Assembly: GCA_009784625.1 (NCBI GenBank)
Contig: WRBI01000005.1
Coordinates: forward strand, 1-64,000
Origin: Oscillospiraceae bacterium
GTDB taxonomy: Bacteria > Bacillota > Clostridia > Oscillospirales > Ruminococcaceae
Length of the DNA stretch: 64,000 bases
Reading direction: 5' to 3'
Made by a program: the position numbers and the translations under genes. The notes below the pieces were generated by a model. The model saw only the letters and a list, made by a program, of their open reading frames with translations. It did no database searches and had not been told where the DNA came from. Shown here piece after piece: positions 46,963 to 57,521 of the stretch; the stretch's first letter is position 1, and each line of letters begins with the position of its first letter.

Positions 46963-48206
46963 ACCAGCGCCTCCTCTGTTTCCTTGCTGCCGGAGGTCGA
47001 CCAGTCTTCTTCGACCATGGCTTTGGCCGGAACAACACTGCCCGGATAGACGGTAATCCCCCTGCCTATCACGGCAATCCCCCAGTTGTCTTTGTCCGGG
47101 GTGTCTTCGGGGCGGGCGCCCACCTGTGCGTGCTGGCCGATTACGCAGCCTTCGGCCAGGATGGCATACTCGACCACCGCGCCTTTTTTGATTATGCTGC
47201 CCGGCATGACGATGCTGTCCCGCAAAACCGCGCCCTCCTCGACCGTGACGTCAGGGAAGACGACTGAAAAGTCAACTGTCCCGTAAATCTCGGCCCCTTC
47301 CGAAATGATCGAGTTTTGAACGAGCGCCCCGTCCCCTATGTATTGGGGCGGGCGGACAGCGTTTCGCGCGTAAATCTTCCAGTCCGCGCCCAGGTCAAGA
47401 GGGGTGGAAGGATCAAGCAGATCCATGTTGGCTTCCCACAGGCTGTCGATGGTGCCCACGTCTTTCCAGTAGCCGTCGAAAGGGTAGGCAAACAGCCGCG
47501 CGCCGTTGCCCAGCATGTTCGGGATGATGTTTTTGCCAAAGTCTTTGTGCGAGTTTGGGTTCGCGTTATCGTCGGTCAGATATCGGATTAGGGATTCGGT
47601 CGAAAAGATGTAAATGCCCATGGAAGCGTCCAGGCTTTTGGGCTCTGAGGGTTTTTCTTCAAAGCCGGTGATTCGGCCGCGCGCGTCGCTGGCCAAAATC
47701 CCGAACCGGCTGGCTTCGTGCTTGGGGACTTCCAAAGTCGCGATTGTGCAGTCTGCCTGGGTTTCCTGATGGTACTCAAGCATCTTCGAGTAATCCATCT
47801 TGTAGATGTGGTCCCCGGACAGAATCAGCACATAGTCGGGGCTGTAGCGCAAAATAAACTGCATATTCTGGTAGATGGCGTTGGCGGTGCCCGAGTACCA
47901 ATCGGCGCCCGACCCGCTCTGATAGGGGGGCAGGACATAGATCCCGCCGTGGATGCGGTCAAGGTCCCAGGGCTGGCCGCTGCCGATGTATTCACTCAAT
48001 TCCAAAGGCTGGTATTGGGTGAGCACGCCGACCGTATCAATCCCCGAATTAACGCAGTTGCTCAGTGTAAAGTCGATAATCCTGTACTTGCCCCCGTAGT
48101 GTACGGCAGGTTTAGCCAGCCGCCGGGTCAGTGCGTACAAACGGTTGCCCTGTCCGCCGGCCAATAACATCGCGATCCATTTTTTTTTGTTTTTTATCAT
48201 AGCCAA
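46959..48206 (-). CDS. glgC: glucose-1-phosphate adenylyltransferase
   Basis: [39 protein letters not shown]. Confidence 0.96.
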   Translation of the reverse strand: MAMIKNKKKWIAMLLAGGQGNRLYALTRRLAKPAVHYGGKYRIIDFTLSNCVNSGIDTVGVLTQYQPLELSEYIGSGQPWDLDRIHGGIYVLPPYQSGSGADWYSGTANAIYQNMQFILRYSPDYVLILSGDHIYKMDYSKMLEYHQETQADCTIATLEVPKHEASRFGILASDARGRITGFEEKPSEPKSLDASMGIYIFSTESLIRYLTDDNANPNSHKDFGKNIIPNMLGNGARLFAYPFDGYWKDVGTIDSLWEANMDLLDPSTPLDLGADWKIYARNAVRPPQYIGDGALVQNSIISEGAEIYGTVDFSVVFPDVTVEEGAVLRDSIVMPGSIIKKGAVVEYAILAEGCVIGQHAQVGARPEDTPDKDNWGIAVIGRGITVYPGSVVPAKAMVEEDWSTSGSKETEEALV

Positions 48207-48281
48207 TCACCCCGCTGATAGTATCAGACACAAACAGGACTGCAAAGGGAAAAAGACGAAAAGGCAGGGCAGATACGTTAG

Positions 48282-48420
48282 AGTGTGTTTTGAAATCGCT
48301 TGCTGTCGGCGCAGTGCAGGTTTGCCTGTTCTTCCGCACAAAAACCGCAGGCAGTGTTATGAGAAAGGGCGAGTGAGGCTCTGCCGTGACGGCAGGACAA
48401 TGCGTTTCAAAATACACGTT
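48282..48420. repeat. MITE-like element (family G)
   Basis: GTGTGTTTTGAAATCGC ... GCGTTTCAAAATACAC. Confidence 0.55.
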
Positions 48421-50353
48421 AGGTGTGTCCCGGTTTTGGTGGTTTTTTGCGTCGGGTTTTGCTCTGCCGGTTTGGGGCCAGCCAGAGCGCGCTGAGCGGG
48501 GGAACGGTAATCGCCAGACTTTGCTCAAAGCCGTGGGATGGAATTTCGTCGCAGGCGACCTGACCCTGTGGCCCGCCGCCGCAGCCGCCAAAGCGCACAT
48601 CTTCGGATGAGAAGACACAGTTGTAACTGCACGGCTCAGCTACCCCAAAGCGGTAGCCGCCCCGCTCGACCGGGCTGAAGTTACAGATACAGACCAGTTC
48701 GTTTTCTTTTTCGTCCAGCCGGCGAAAGACCACGATATTTTGGACTGAGTCGTTGGCCACCGTCCACTGAAAACCGTCCCACGAGTCCTCAATCTGCCAG
48801 AGGCAGCTGTTTGCGAGGTAGAACTTGTTCAGCTCTTTGACGTAGGTTTGAAAGGCTCGGTGGTGGCTGTATTCGAGCAAAAACCAGTCAAGCTCTTTCT
48901 GGTAATCCCACTCGATAAACTGGGCGAACTCACTGCCCATAAACAACAGCTTTTTGCCGGGGTGGGACATCATATATCCCATAAACACACGGGCGGAGGC
49001 CAGCTTCATCTCGTTGTTGCCCGGCATTTTGCTGACCAGCGAACACTTGCCGTGCACCACTTCGTCGTGGGAGATCGGCAGCACATAGTTCTCGCTAAAG
49101 GCGTAAAACATCGAGAATGTCAATTTATCGTGGTTGAACGCGCGGTAGATCGGGTCGAGGGAATTGTACTGGAGCATGTCGTTCATCCAGCCCATATTCC
49201 ACTTAAAGTTGAATCCGAGGCCGCCCACGTATGGCGGCTTGGTGACCAGCGGCCAGGCTGTGCTCTCTTCGGCGATCATGGCCACATCCGGGTAGTCGGT
49301 GAGTATGGCCGAATTCAGCTTTTGAATGAACTCAACGGCCTCCAGGTTTTCTCTGCCCCCGTATATGTTGGGCATCCAGGACCCTGCGTCCCGGTCATAA
49401 TCTAAATAGAGCATAGAGGCCACCGCGTCAATCCGCAGGCCGTCCAGATGGTAGTGTTCAATCCAAAAGAGTGCGCTTGAAATTAAAAAGCTTCGAACCT
49501 GTGGCCGGCCAAAGTCAAAGACCCGGGTGCCCCAGCCTTTGTGTTCGCTTTTTCGCGGGTCGGCGTACTCGAAGCAAGGGCCGCCGTCAAACTCGTACAG
49601 CCCGTGTTCATCTTTGGGGAAGTGGGCGGGTACCCAATCCATAATTACGCCGATTCCGGCTTTGTGCAGGATGTTGACAAACTGCTTAAATTGTTCGGGC
49701 GTGCCGTATCTTGAGGTAGGCGCAAAGTAGCCGGTTACCTGATATCCCCATGAACCGCTATAAGGGTATTCGGTGATCGGCATAATCTCAACGTGGGTAT
49801 AGCCCATCTCGGTCAGGTATTCGGCCAGCTCGCGGCCTTGTTTAACATAGTCGAATGGGTTGCCGTCCGGGTAATGCCGCCAGGAACCCATATGCATTTC
49901 GTAGATATTCATTGGCAGCTGCGCCATATTTTGGCTGCTGCGCTTGTTTAGCCAGCGCTTGTCCGACCACTTAAAATTTGTAGGTTCGTAAATTTTTGAG
50001 GCGTTGGCCGGCGGGGTCTCAAAGTGCAACGCAAACGGGTCGGTCTTGAGCACTTCTTTTTTGTCCTGCCGGGTAACGGCGTATTTGTAGACGTCATACT
50101 GTTTCAGGCCGGGGATAAAACAATCCCACACGCCGTAGCCGCGCAGCGGCTTACATGGGTTTGCCGCTGAGTTCCAGCCGTTAAAGTCGCCGACCACCGA
50201 AACGGCCTTTGCGTTTGGCGCCCAAACCCGAAAGCGAACGCCCGCGACCCCGCGCAAAACTTCTTGGTGGTTGCCCAGAATTTGGTATACTTTGTAATTT
50301 TCGCCGCTTACAAAAGCGTCTAACTGACCGGCAAGCTCTTTTGTCATTGGCAT
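48419..50353 (-). CDS. glgB: 1,4-alpha-glucan branching enzyme
   Basis: GH13 motifs GVIMDWVPAHFPKDEHGL, DGLRIDAVASMLYLDY, AEESTAW, LPISHDEVVHGKCSL. ORF extends to 50458; exact start uncertain. Confidence 0.95.
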   Translation of the reverse strand: MPMTKELAGQLDAFVSGENYKVYQILGNHQEVLRGVAGVRFRVWAPNAKAVSVVGDFNGWNSAANPCKPLRGYGVWDCFIPGLKQYDVYKYAVTRQDKKEVLKTDPFALHFETPPANASKIYEPTNFKWSDKRWLNKRSSQNMAQLPMNIYEMHMGSWRHYPDGNPFDYVKQGRELAEYLTEMGYTHVEIMPITEYPYSGSWGYQVTGYFAPTSRYGTPEQFKQFVNILHKAGIGVIMDWVPAHFPKDEHGLYEFDGGPCFEYADPRKSEHKGWGTRVFDFGRPQVRSFLISSALFWIEHYHLDGLRIDAVASMLYLDYDRDAGSWMPNIYGGRENLEAVEFIQKLNSAILTDYPDVAMIAEESTAWPLVTKPPYVGGLGFNFKWNMGWMNDMLQYNSLDPIYRAFNHDKLTFSMFYAFSENYVLPISHDEVVHGKCSLVSKMPGNNEMKLASARVFMGYMMSHPGKKLLFMGSEFAQFIEWDYQKELDWFLLEYSHHRAFQTYVKELNKFYLANSCLWQIEDSWDGFQWTVANDSVQNIVVFRRLDEKENELVCICNFSPVERGGYRFGVAEPCSYNCVFSSEDVRFGGCGGGPQGQVACDEIPSHGFEQSLAITVPPLSALWLAPNRQSKTRRKKPPKPGHT

Positions 50354-50624
50354 TTCACAGCCCCTCGCTTTGTCGTGCGCGCCAGCCGCCCAAGCGCGCT
50401 CATCTTGTCGGTTGGTGTGGAGAGAGCCAAATCGACAACAAACGAACACCACACCCAATCATATTCTGTCTGTTTCTCTGCTATTCATTTTAGCAAAATA
50501 ATTGCAATTATACAATAGTTTTGGATAAAATAATAAAATTAACCTTTCCGTAACCGGTAGTAACTTAGTAATCATTCACAGTTTATTCTCATCGATTCGG
50601 CCGATCTGCCAATCAAAGCGGTTT

Positions 50625-51290
50625 CTAGCCGCCTAAAGTCACATCGCAATCCTGATACCACGCAAGCGCATCCAGAAAGTGCTTGTCCTCAAAGTCGGGC
50701 CAGTAATCGTCCACCACGTAAAAATCGGCGTAAACGCTTTGCACCGGCAAAAAGCCGCTCAGCCGCCGTCGTCCGCCCCAGCGAATGAGCAGGTCCACCC
50801 GCGGGATATCGGCTGAGGCGATCTTTCCGCCGTTTGACAGCGCGGTTTTTAGATCCCACTCCCAGTCGTAGTTGACCAGGAAGTTGATATTGATTCCGCC
50901 CTCGCGAAAAACCATTCGCTTGTTGGCGTAGGGCTTGAGCTCTTCGGGGAAAGCGACCGACTTTTCGTTGCCGATGACAAGCAAATTGGCGCTGCGGTTT
51001 TCAAGCAGCTTAACCGCGTCGATACAGGCCTGCGTAAAAGCGTTTCGCTGCTCGACCGCCCGCTTGTTGTTGTCCCGGGTAAATCCGTAAAAGGTCGCTT
51101 CTTTGACGCCCTGTTCAACCAGCATCTCAAACAGCCGGAAGCCGGGCGGCAAACCCTTTTGATAGCCCTCTTTTTTATCCATTCCCTCCCGCAATGCCCA
51201 TCTGCGGTTTCCGTCCGGGATTACCCCGATGTGGGCGGGTATACGCTTAAACATCCGGTGTTTTTCCTCCAAATATTGGTGCGGTTTCAA
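50625..51290 (-). CDS. divergent isoprenyl (undecaprenyl) diphosphate synthase family protein
   Basis: HIGVIPDGNRRWA and RVDLLIRWGGRRRLSGFLPVQSVYADFYVVDDYWPDF. Confidence 0.85.
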   Translation of the reverse strand: MKPHQYLEEKHRMFKRIPAHIGVIPDGNRRWALREGMDKKEGYQKGLPPGFRLFEMLVEQGVKEATFYGFTRDNNKRAVEQRNAFTQACIDAVKLLENRSANLLVIGNEKSVAFPEELKPYANKRMVFREGGININFLVNYDWEWDLKTALSNGGKIASADIPRVDLLIRWGGRRRLSGFLPVQSVYADFYVVDDYWPDFEDKHFLDALAWYQDCDVTLGG

Positions 51291-51524
51291 ATTGTGATAT
51301 TAAATATCATATCACATTCTGACGGAAAAACAAAGAGGAAAAATGGAAATATAAACCTATGTTTATAAACGAAAAGTATCGGATTGAAGCGGGGACCTTT
51401 CGCCCGGCAAAGAAGTTGTCCGCAAGAATGTTATGTGTATTCCGAAGCTGTGGGGGTGCTTGGCAACGATATTCCAAAGGGCAGAGACCCGGCAAGACGG
51501 CGCTTTGCGCTATGGACACAGGCT

Positions 51525-52049
51525 CTAAAACCCGAAGATCATTCGAACCATAAACGCGCTCATCACAAAGCCGACCAAATCGGCTGAGAGCGAGGCTGAA
51601 AGGGTATAGCGCGTCTTGCTGACTTTGACCGCCCCGTAATAGACCGCGATGGTGTAAAACGTGGTCTCGCTCGAGCCTTCGATCACGCTGGCCACCCGGC
51701 CGATAAAGCTGTCCGGGCCGTGGGTGGCCAGGATGTCGTTGTAGATGACCAGCGCGCCGCTTCCCGATATCGGGCGGAGGATGGCCAGGGGCACGACTTC
51801 CTGAGGCAGCTGTAAAGCCGCCGCTACCGGAGAGAAAAGCCAGACAATGCCGTCCAGCGCGCCGGACGCTTTAAACATCCCGACACAGGTCATCAACGCA
51901 ATGATGGCGGGCACGATGTTGACTACGGTGGTCAGCCCCTCTTTTGCGCCGGTCAGGAATTCCCCGAACACGTCCACCCCTTTAAAGATGCCGTAACCGA
52001 GGATTCCAACCAGTGTGATCGGGAGCACGAAGTCGCTAAGCCCGGCCAT
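51525..52049 (-). CDS. spmB: spore maturation protein B
   Basis: LRPISGSGALVIYNDILATHGPDSFIGRVASVIEGSSETTFYTIAVYYGA. Confidence 0.94.
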   Translation of the reverse strand: MAGLSDFVLPITLVGILGYGIFKGVDVFGEFLTGAKEGLTTVVNIVPAIIALMTCVGMFKASGALDGIVWLFSPVAAALQLPQEVVPLAILRPISGSGALVIYNDILATHGPDSFIGRVASVIEGSSETTFYTIAVYYGAVKVSKTRYTLSASLSADLVGFVMSAFMVRMIFGF

Positions 52050-52644
52050 ACAGCAGACTTCCTTTCCGGCCTCTGAGCGAGGACAAAAGCTTTACCATCA
52101 GGATACCGGTCAGGATGGACGCGGACGAGGCCGCCCAGCTGGCCGGCATGATCTCCATCGGGGACGCCGAGCCGGCGTTTGCCCGAAGCAGCGCGATGGT
52201 GGTCGGAATGATTTGCAGGGACGCGGTGTTCAAGACCACGAACATGCACATGTGGTCGCTGGCCGTATCGCTGTGGCCGTTTAGCTCAGAAAGCTTGCTC
52301 ATAGCCGCGATGCCCAGCGGGGTGGCCGCATTCCCCAGCCCCAGCAGATTGGCTGAGATGTTCAGGCAGATGGCCTGCGCCGCCTCGCTCTTGGGTGACA
52401 GCCCCTTAAAGAGCAGGCGGATGAAAGGCGAAAACAACCGGCTGATCTGTTCGGTCAGCTTAGCCTGGCTGGCCACACGCATCACCCCGCTCCAAAGGCA
52501 GATGGCGCCGGCCAGCGTCAGCCCGAGCTGAATCGCCTCGCCGCCCGAAGTGATCACCGCGCTTGAAACCTCTCCCATCCGGCCCAGCCCCGCCCCGAAT
52601 AGAAGTGAGATCGCGCACAGTCCAAAAAAGATCCACTTCATCAT
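52036..52644 (-). CDS. spmA: spore maturation protein A
   Basis: NISANLLGLGNAATPLGIAAMSKL; overlaps spmB. Confidence 0.94.
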   Translation of the reverse strand: MMKWIFFGLCAISLLFGAGLGRMGEVSSAVITSGGEAIQLGLTLAGAICLWSGVMRVASQAKLTEQISRLFSPFIRLLFKGLSPKSEAAQAICLNISANLLGLGNAATPLGIAAMSKLSELNGHSDTASDHMCMFVVLNTASLQIIPTTIALLRANAGSASPMEIMPASWAASSASILTGILMVKLLSSLRGRKGSLLYGRA

Positions 52645-52777
52645 AACGCATCATCCTCCTGTCCACTTCATTTTATGTGAACAACCCCGTCAAACATTCC
52701 AAACCGGTATCAATTGTCCCATTACCCCGGATTAATTCAGTGCAAATTGTCGATTTAAGTATCTATTAAGTTTTTAT

Positions 52778-52806
52778 TTGACAATTATGGAAAAATATGC
52801 TATAGT
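52778..52806 (+). promoter_or_regulatory. promoter of abrB-like gene
   Basis: TTGACA-N17-TATAGT. Confidence 0.75.
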
Positions 52807-52849
52807 GTGTTAAAGAGTAAAAAATACATAACTACAGGAGGAAGAGAAA

Positions 52850-53095
52850 ATGAAATCAACTGGCATTGTGAGGCGGATTGACGATCTGGGGAGAATCGTT
52901 TTGCCGAGAGAGCTGCGAAGGATTTTAGAAATCCAAGAGCGGGACGCGATTGAAATATTTGTGGACGGAAATTTCATCATGCTTCAAAAATATGAGCCCA
53001 GCTGTATCTTTTGTGGCAACGCCGAGAACGTAAACGGATACAAAGGCAAGAACATCTGTGAAGTCTGCATGAATGAACTGAAAACAAAGGACTAG
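52850..53095 (+). CDS. AbrB/SpoVT-family transition regulator
   Basis: MKSTGIVRRIDDLGRIVLPRELRRILEIQERDAIEIFVDG. Confidence 0.95.
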   Translation: MKSTGIVRRIDDLGRIVLPRELRRILEIQERDAIEIFVDGNFIMLQKYEPSCIFCGNAENVNGYKGKNICEVCMNELKTKD

Positions 53096-53158
53096 GAAGA
53101 CCGGCAGCAAGCAAAAGGCCACCCGCAAAGGTGGCCTTTTTGAGATTGAATACAGGTT

Positions 53159-55024
53159 CTAAATTTTTTCAAAATCATCTGCCCCGTGTTTGCAGAGGGG
53201 ACAGATGAAGTCGGCGGGCAGGGGGTCGCCCTCATAGACATACCCGCATATCTTGCAGACATGGCCGGGTTTGCCCTGAGAGGCAGGCGGGCCGGGCTTT
53301 GGCTTGATATTGGCAAAGTAGTAGTCGTAAGTGCAGCTGGGCTGGCTGCCGGCTGCCTGGGCGCCGGTGACTTCCGCGATGAAAACCGTGTGGGTGCCGC
53401 AGTCGGTGGTGGAGACAACTTTGCCGCTTATGATGGCGGTTGCGCAGTCGTCTTTCAGGGCGTACAGGCCGTTATCCATAAGAGTCAGGCCGGCTGCCCA
53501 GGGATGTGGGTTTTGGCCAAGCTTGTTTATGGTCCGCCCCGAAGTAAAGCCAAAATGTTCAAACAGGCTGAACGGCGCGGCCTGGGAGAGCACGCTGGCC
53601 GCAAGCTGGCCGGTCTTCAAAATCATGTCGTGGGTGAAGTTTTCTTTGCTGACCGCCACCGAAATTTGCAGGGGGGAGGATGCGACCTGCTCGACTGTGT
53701 TTACAATACAGCCGTTGTGTTTGTCCCCATCTTTGGCCGTCAGCAAAAACAAGCCGTAAGGAATTTTACGCAAAGCCTTTCCGTCCAATATGGCGGGTGC
53801 GCCGCTGACAGGGGGGGCGGAACCGCTTTGGGGGAAGGTGGCCGCGATGGCCTCCGCAAGGGCTAAAAGCTCCGAGTGCTTGTCCGGCTTGACGCTGGAT
53901 TTTAGCGAGACCTCGCCGATAAACCGCATGTCTTTACACTGCGAGAGCTTTTCGCGCATCAGCTTGCCGCTGGAGGCCGACCACGAGCCGTTTTCGATCA
54001 GGGCGACTTCCCGGTTTTGAATGTTGTGCGCGGCAAGATCGTAAATCAACGCCTCCATGGTCACAAAGATCCCATTGTTGTAGGTGGTTGAAGCAAAGCA
54101 GAGGTGGCTCCACCTAAAGGCCGCCGCCACAATCTCAGAGGCGGGGGTGATCGCCACGTCATAGACAACCGTTTTGATCCCGCGGTCCCGCAGGCGGCAG
54201 GCCAAAATTTCGGCGGCGTTTTCGGTGTTCCCGTAAATGGACGCGTAGGCGATCATCACGCCCGCTTCTTCCGGCCGGTAGCTGCTCCACATCTGATGTG
54301 GAGCGATGATTTCGCTCAGGTTTTTCCGCCAGACAAAACCGTGAAGCGGGCAGATCATCTCGATTTCGAGCCCCGCCGCTTTTTTGAGCAGGGCCTGGGT
54401 CTGCACACCGTACTTGCCCACAATGTTTGTGTAGTAGCGCCGGGTTTCGTCCAGATAATCCCTGGCAAAATTGACCTCATCGGCAAAGATCGCTCCGTCC
54501 AGCGCTCCGAAACAGCCGAAAGCGTCGGCTGAAAAGAGGGTGCGGGATGTTTCATCGTAAGTAACCATGACCTCCGGCCAGTGAACCATGGACGCCATCA
54601 AAAAGCGCAGGGTGTGTTTACCGGTGGCCAGCGTGTCGTTTTCTTTGACAATCAGCCGCTTGACCCCATCGCGCAGGGTGAAGAACTGGTCGACAAAGTC
54701 GGATGACTTTTGATTGGCGACAATGGTGACGTCCGGGTAACGCGCCAAAACGTCCAGGATGGCGGCGCTGTGATCGGGCTCGAGATGCTGCAGAACAAGG
54801 TAATCGAGCGGGCGGCCGCCCAGCGCCTCTTCTAAGTTTTCACAAAACCGCTCGCGGAGTGCCTTGTCCACCGTGTCGAACAGGACAGTTTGATCGTCCA
54901 GCAGCAGATAGGCGTTGTATGACACCCCTTTGGGCACCGAGTATACGCCCTCAAACAACGGGATGCGCCGGTCGTTCCCGCCGACCCACCACAGATTATC
55001 TCTCACTTGTTTTATGCAGTGCAT
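53159..55024 (-). CDS. flavodiiron protein fused to flavin reductase and rubredoxin domains
   Basis: Diiron ligands HLEPDH, flavodoxin region IAYASIYGNTENAAEIL, flavin-reductase region, C-terminal rubredoxin CKICGYVYEGDPLPADFICPLCKHGADDFEKI. Confidence 0.95.
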   Translation of the reverse strand: MHCIKQVRDNLWWVGGNDRRIPLFEGVYSVPKGVSYNAYLLLDDQTVLFDTVDKALRERFCENLEEALGGRPLDYLVLQHLEPDHSAAILDVLARYPDVTIVANQKSSDFVDQFFTLRDGVKRLIVKENDTLATGKHTLRFLMASMVHWPEVMVTYDETSRTLFSADAFGCFGALDGAIFADEVNFARDYLDETRRYYTNIVGKYGVQTQALLKKAAGLEIEMICPLHGFVWRKNLSEIIAPHQMWSSYRPEEAGVMIAYASIYGNTENAAEILACRLRDRGIKTVVYDVAITPASEIVAAAFRWSHLCFASTTYNNGIFVTMEALIYDLAAHNIQNREVALIENGSWSASSGKLMREKLSQCKDMRFIGEVSLKSSVKPDKHSELLALAEAIAATFPQSGSAPPVSGAPAILDGKALRKIPYGLFLLTAKDGDKHNGCIVNTVEQVASSPLQISVAVSKENFTHDMILKTGQLAASVLSQAAPFSLFEHFGFTSGRTINKLGQNPHPWAAGLTLMDNGLYALKDDCATAIISGKVVSTTDCGTHTVFIAEVTGAQAAGSQPSCTYDYYFANIKPKPGPPASQGKPGHVCKICGYVYEGDPLPADFICPLCKHGADDFEKI

Positions 55025-55183
55025 GGTATTCCTCCTTTAAGAGCGGGCAGATGACCGCGCTCAAAAAATATTCTACTGCGTTTGGCAAAAATAGTCAAGG
55101 GTGGACAAAAAGCAGAGCGCACAGTGCAGGAACACCGTGCGCTCTGCTTTTGCAAAAAATGCGCTGATTGAGTTAGGTTTTGA

Positions 55184-56674
55184 TTACTTTCTTCTGCGGG
55201 TGACCAATGCGCCGGCGCCGAGCAGGGAGATGGTGCCAAGGCCGGTCAGAAGGCTGCTAACGCCCATTGCCACACCGGTGGCCGGGTTGTTTACGTTGGG
55301 GTGGTTGGGGCCTTCCGGCTCAGGCTCTTCGACGTTATTGTTATTGTTGTTTTCACCGCTGACAAGGTTCATGTCGGTGATCTCAACATCGGTCATAATG
55401 AACGAACCCAGGAAGTTTGTGCGGAAGGTGATCATGTCGTCCATCGAGTCGTAGTTTGTGCTGATGGGGGTGAGGGTGCCGTTCCGGTACAGGTAGGTGT
55501 AAATCCGGTTCCAGTCGCCGCTCACGTCGCTCACGTCAATTTTCATCTCGCCGTTGGCCGGGAAAGTTACGCCGGCGGGCAGTGAGAGGAATTTGAAGTC
55601 CTGGTCAAGGCGGTTGACAAGTGCGGGGACAACTTCCTGTGTCGTGTAGAAGTTTGTGTCGCCCATCCCGGACATGCGGCCGGTGAATTCCCAGCTGCCG
55701 TCGTCAAAGGCTAGGTGGATGGGGCGGAAGTTGTGGTTGCGCACAAGGCGTTCCATTTCGGCCCGCATGATGACCGGGTAGTTGTTGGAAAGGGTTACGG
55801 TATCGCCTTCGGTGTAGCTGTCAATCTCGTCTCTGGTCATTCTCGGCCAGCCAACATCGAAAGCCGCGGTGGATTCAACCGGCTGTGCGGTGGCGGGGGA
55901 AACAGGCAAAGGCAGCTCGCCGGTGGTCGAAAGGGTGATGGTTACTTCGTTCATTCTGGTGGTGTAAGTTTCGCGTGTGGTCAGTTCAAGCTGGAAGCGG
56001 CGGGTGCCGGCGTTGGGGCGGGTTCTGAGGGTCGCGTTCGAGATGTTGGAAGTGCCGCGGCCGGCGCGAACGCGCAGTCTGCCGTTTGTCAGGGTGCTTT
56101 CTCTAGCGGGGACAGCGGGAATTTCAGCAACAGGCGGTGTTTCCCACACGTCTTCGTTGACACCGGGGTCAAGAACCCAGCCCGGAGGGCGCACGCCGGG
56201 GACAGCGGGAATCAAGGGAGTGCCCGGGGTGGCGGGAGCACCGGAAATAACCGCTTCGGTCAGGGGTACAAGTGCTGCGTTCAGCGAGCTGCCGGAGGCA
56301 ACGCTTTGCAGGATCGGTGCGCCGGTCGGGTTGTAGTAAATGTCGAAATTGTATTCACTGTTGGGCAAAAGGTTCGCTTCCGGGCGGACGACCATGCCGT
56401 CGCTGACCAGGAAGATTTCGCCGGCGCCGATGCTTACCTGGTTTTCGTTGCCGGTCCAGGCAATGCTGGGCGCGATGCTGATAAATTCGTCAAACACGCC
56501 GTCAATGAAGGCGTCCTGCGCTGCGTCATTGCTGCGCGGGCTGATGGGTGTGCCGGTGGAATTTCTGCCACTGGCCGCACCTTGCAGTGCGGTTGGGTCT
56601 TCAGCGGCAAAAGCGCCAACGCCCATGGTGAGTACCAGTGTGAAGATCAAAAGCAGGGATGCTACTTTTTTCAT
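55184..56674 (-). CDS. secreted surface protein with C-terminal NPATG-type anchor
   Basis: Signal peptide MKKVASLLLIFTLVLTMGVGAFA; C-terminus NNPATGVAMGVSSLLTGLGTISLLGAGALVTRRRK. Confidence 0.7.
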   Translation of the reverse strand: MKKVASLLLIFTLVLTMGVGAFAAEDPTALQGAASGRNSTGTPISPRSNDAAQDAFIDGVFDEFISIAPSIAWTGNENQVSIGAGEIFLVSDGMVVRPEANLLPNSEYNFDIYYNPTGAPILQSVASGSSLNAALVPLTEAVISGAPATPGTPLIPAVPGVRPPGWVLDPGVNEDVWETPPVAEIPAVPARESTLTNGRLRVRAGRGTSNISNATLRTRPNAGTRRFQLELTTRETYTTRMNEVTITLSTTGELPLPVSPATAQPVESTAAFDVGWPRMTRDEIDSYTEGDTVTLSNNYPVIMRAEMERLVRNHNFRPIHLAFDDGSWEFTGRMSGMGDTNFYTTQEVVPALVNRLDQDFKFLSLPAGVTFPANGEMKIDVSDVSGDWNRIYTYLYRNGTLTPISTNYDSMDDMITFRTNFLGSFIMTDVEITDMNLVSGENNNNNNVEEPEPEGPNHPNVNNPATGVAMGVSSLLTGLGTISLLGAGALVTRRRK

Positions 56675-57254
56675 TGGTCGGTTTCCTCCAAAAATTGTAT
56701 TTGTCAAAGATTATCCAGAGCACTTGGCTTCTGGAAAATAGTATGTGATGATTTTTCCTGTATTAGCAGTGGATGTTTCTGCCAATAACAGGTGACCACA
56801 CATTTTTGACAAAAGCGTTACAGACTAAAAGCAAGTGCGTTTTTCCCGCGCCTGTGACGACGCCGGGCAATCACGGATAAAACTTTGACGCAAATAGGTT
56901 TTCCAAAGAAAACGAAAAAACAACCGGTAAAAGAAAGTAGGCGATGGCAATGTTTGGATTCACCGTTTGTTTACCGGCTGTAAACACTTTTAACCGCGCC
57001 GGGATAACGAAACAAAAGGGAAACGAAAGTACATGCACTTTCGTTTCCCCTTTATTTACCTGTGGCCAGCAATGTTTTTGCGATTTGTCATATTTTTAGC
57101 GGTTTGTGTTCGGGCCAAGCGCTTCTTTCTTGGCGTTGTGCGGCTGAAGCTCGCCGGGCGCGGCCGCTTTTGGCGGCTTGCTTTGGTTTACGGCGGCAGG
57201 TTTGTTGGGCTTTTGGATTTTATCAGATTTTTTTGACATTTTGATCACCTCAAT

Positions 57255-57446
57255 ATAATAGTCAACCAATTTAAAAATCAGAGCGTCTTTGCGGCCTGTT
57301 TTGCGCTCCGCCGCGTCTTCCTCTTCGGCGGACGCTGTAGGTGCGCACGGCCACGGTATGAATAAGCCTGCCTTCGCCGCTGCCCTTGCGGGGTACAAAA
57401 CATTCGCGCAAATCCTGCCCTGTCTTTTAAGTTCGTCAGCTATATT
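57255..57446. repeat. MITE-like element, family C copy 3
   Basis: ATAATAGTCAACCAATTTAAAAATC ... TTTTAAGTTCGTCAGCTATATTAT; resembles 35956-36149. Confidence 0.75.
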
Positions 57447-57521
57447 ATGTCCGTGTGAGGGGGCAAAACAAAGCGCACCGGCTAAATTTTACCGGTGCGC
57501 TTAAGACCTGTGTTCAGCTGA

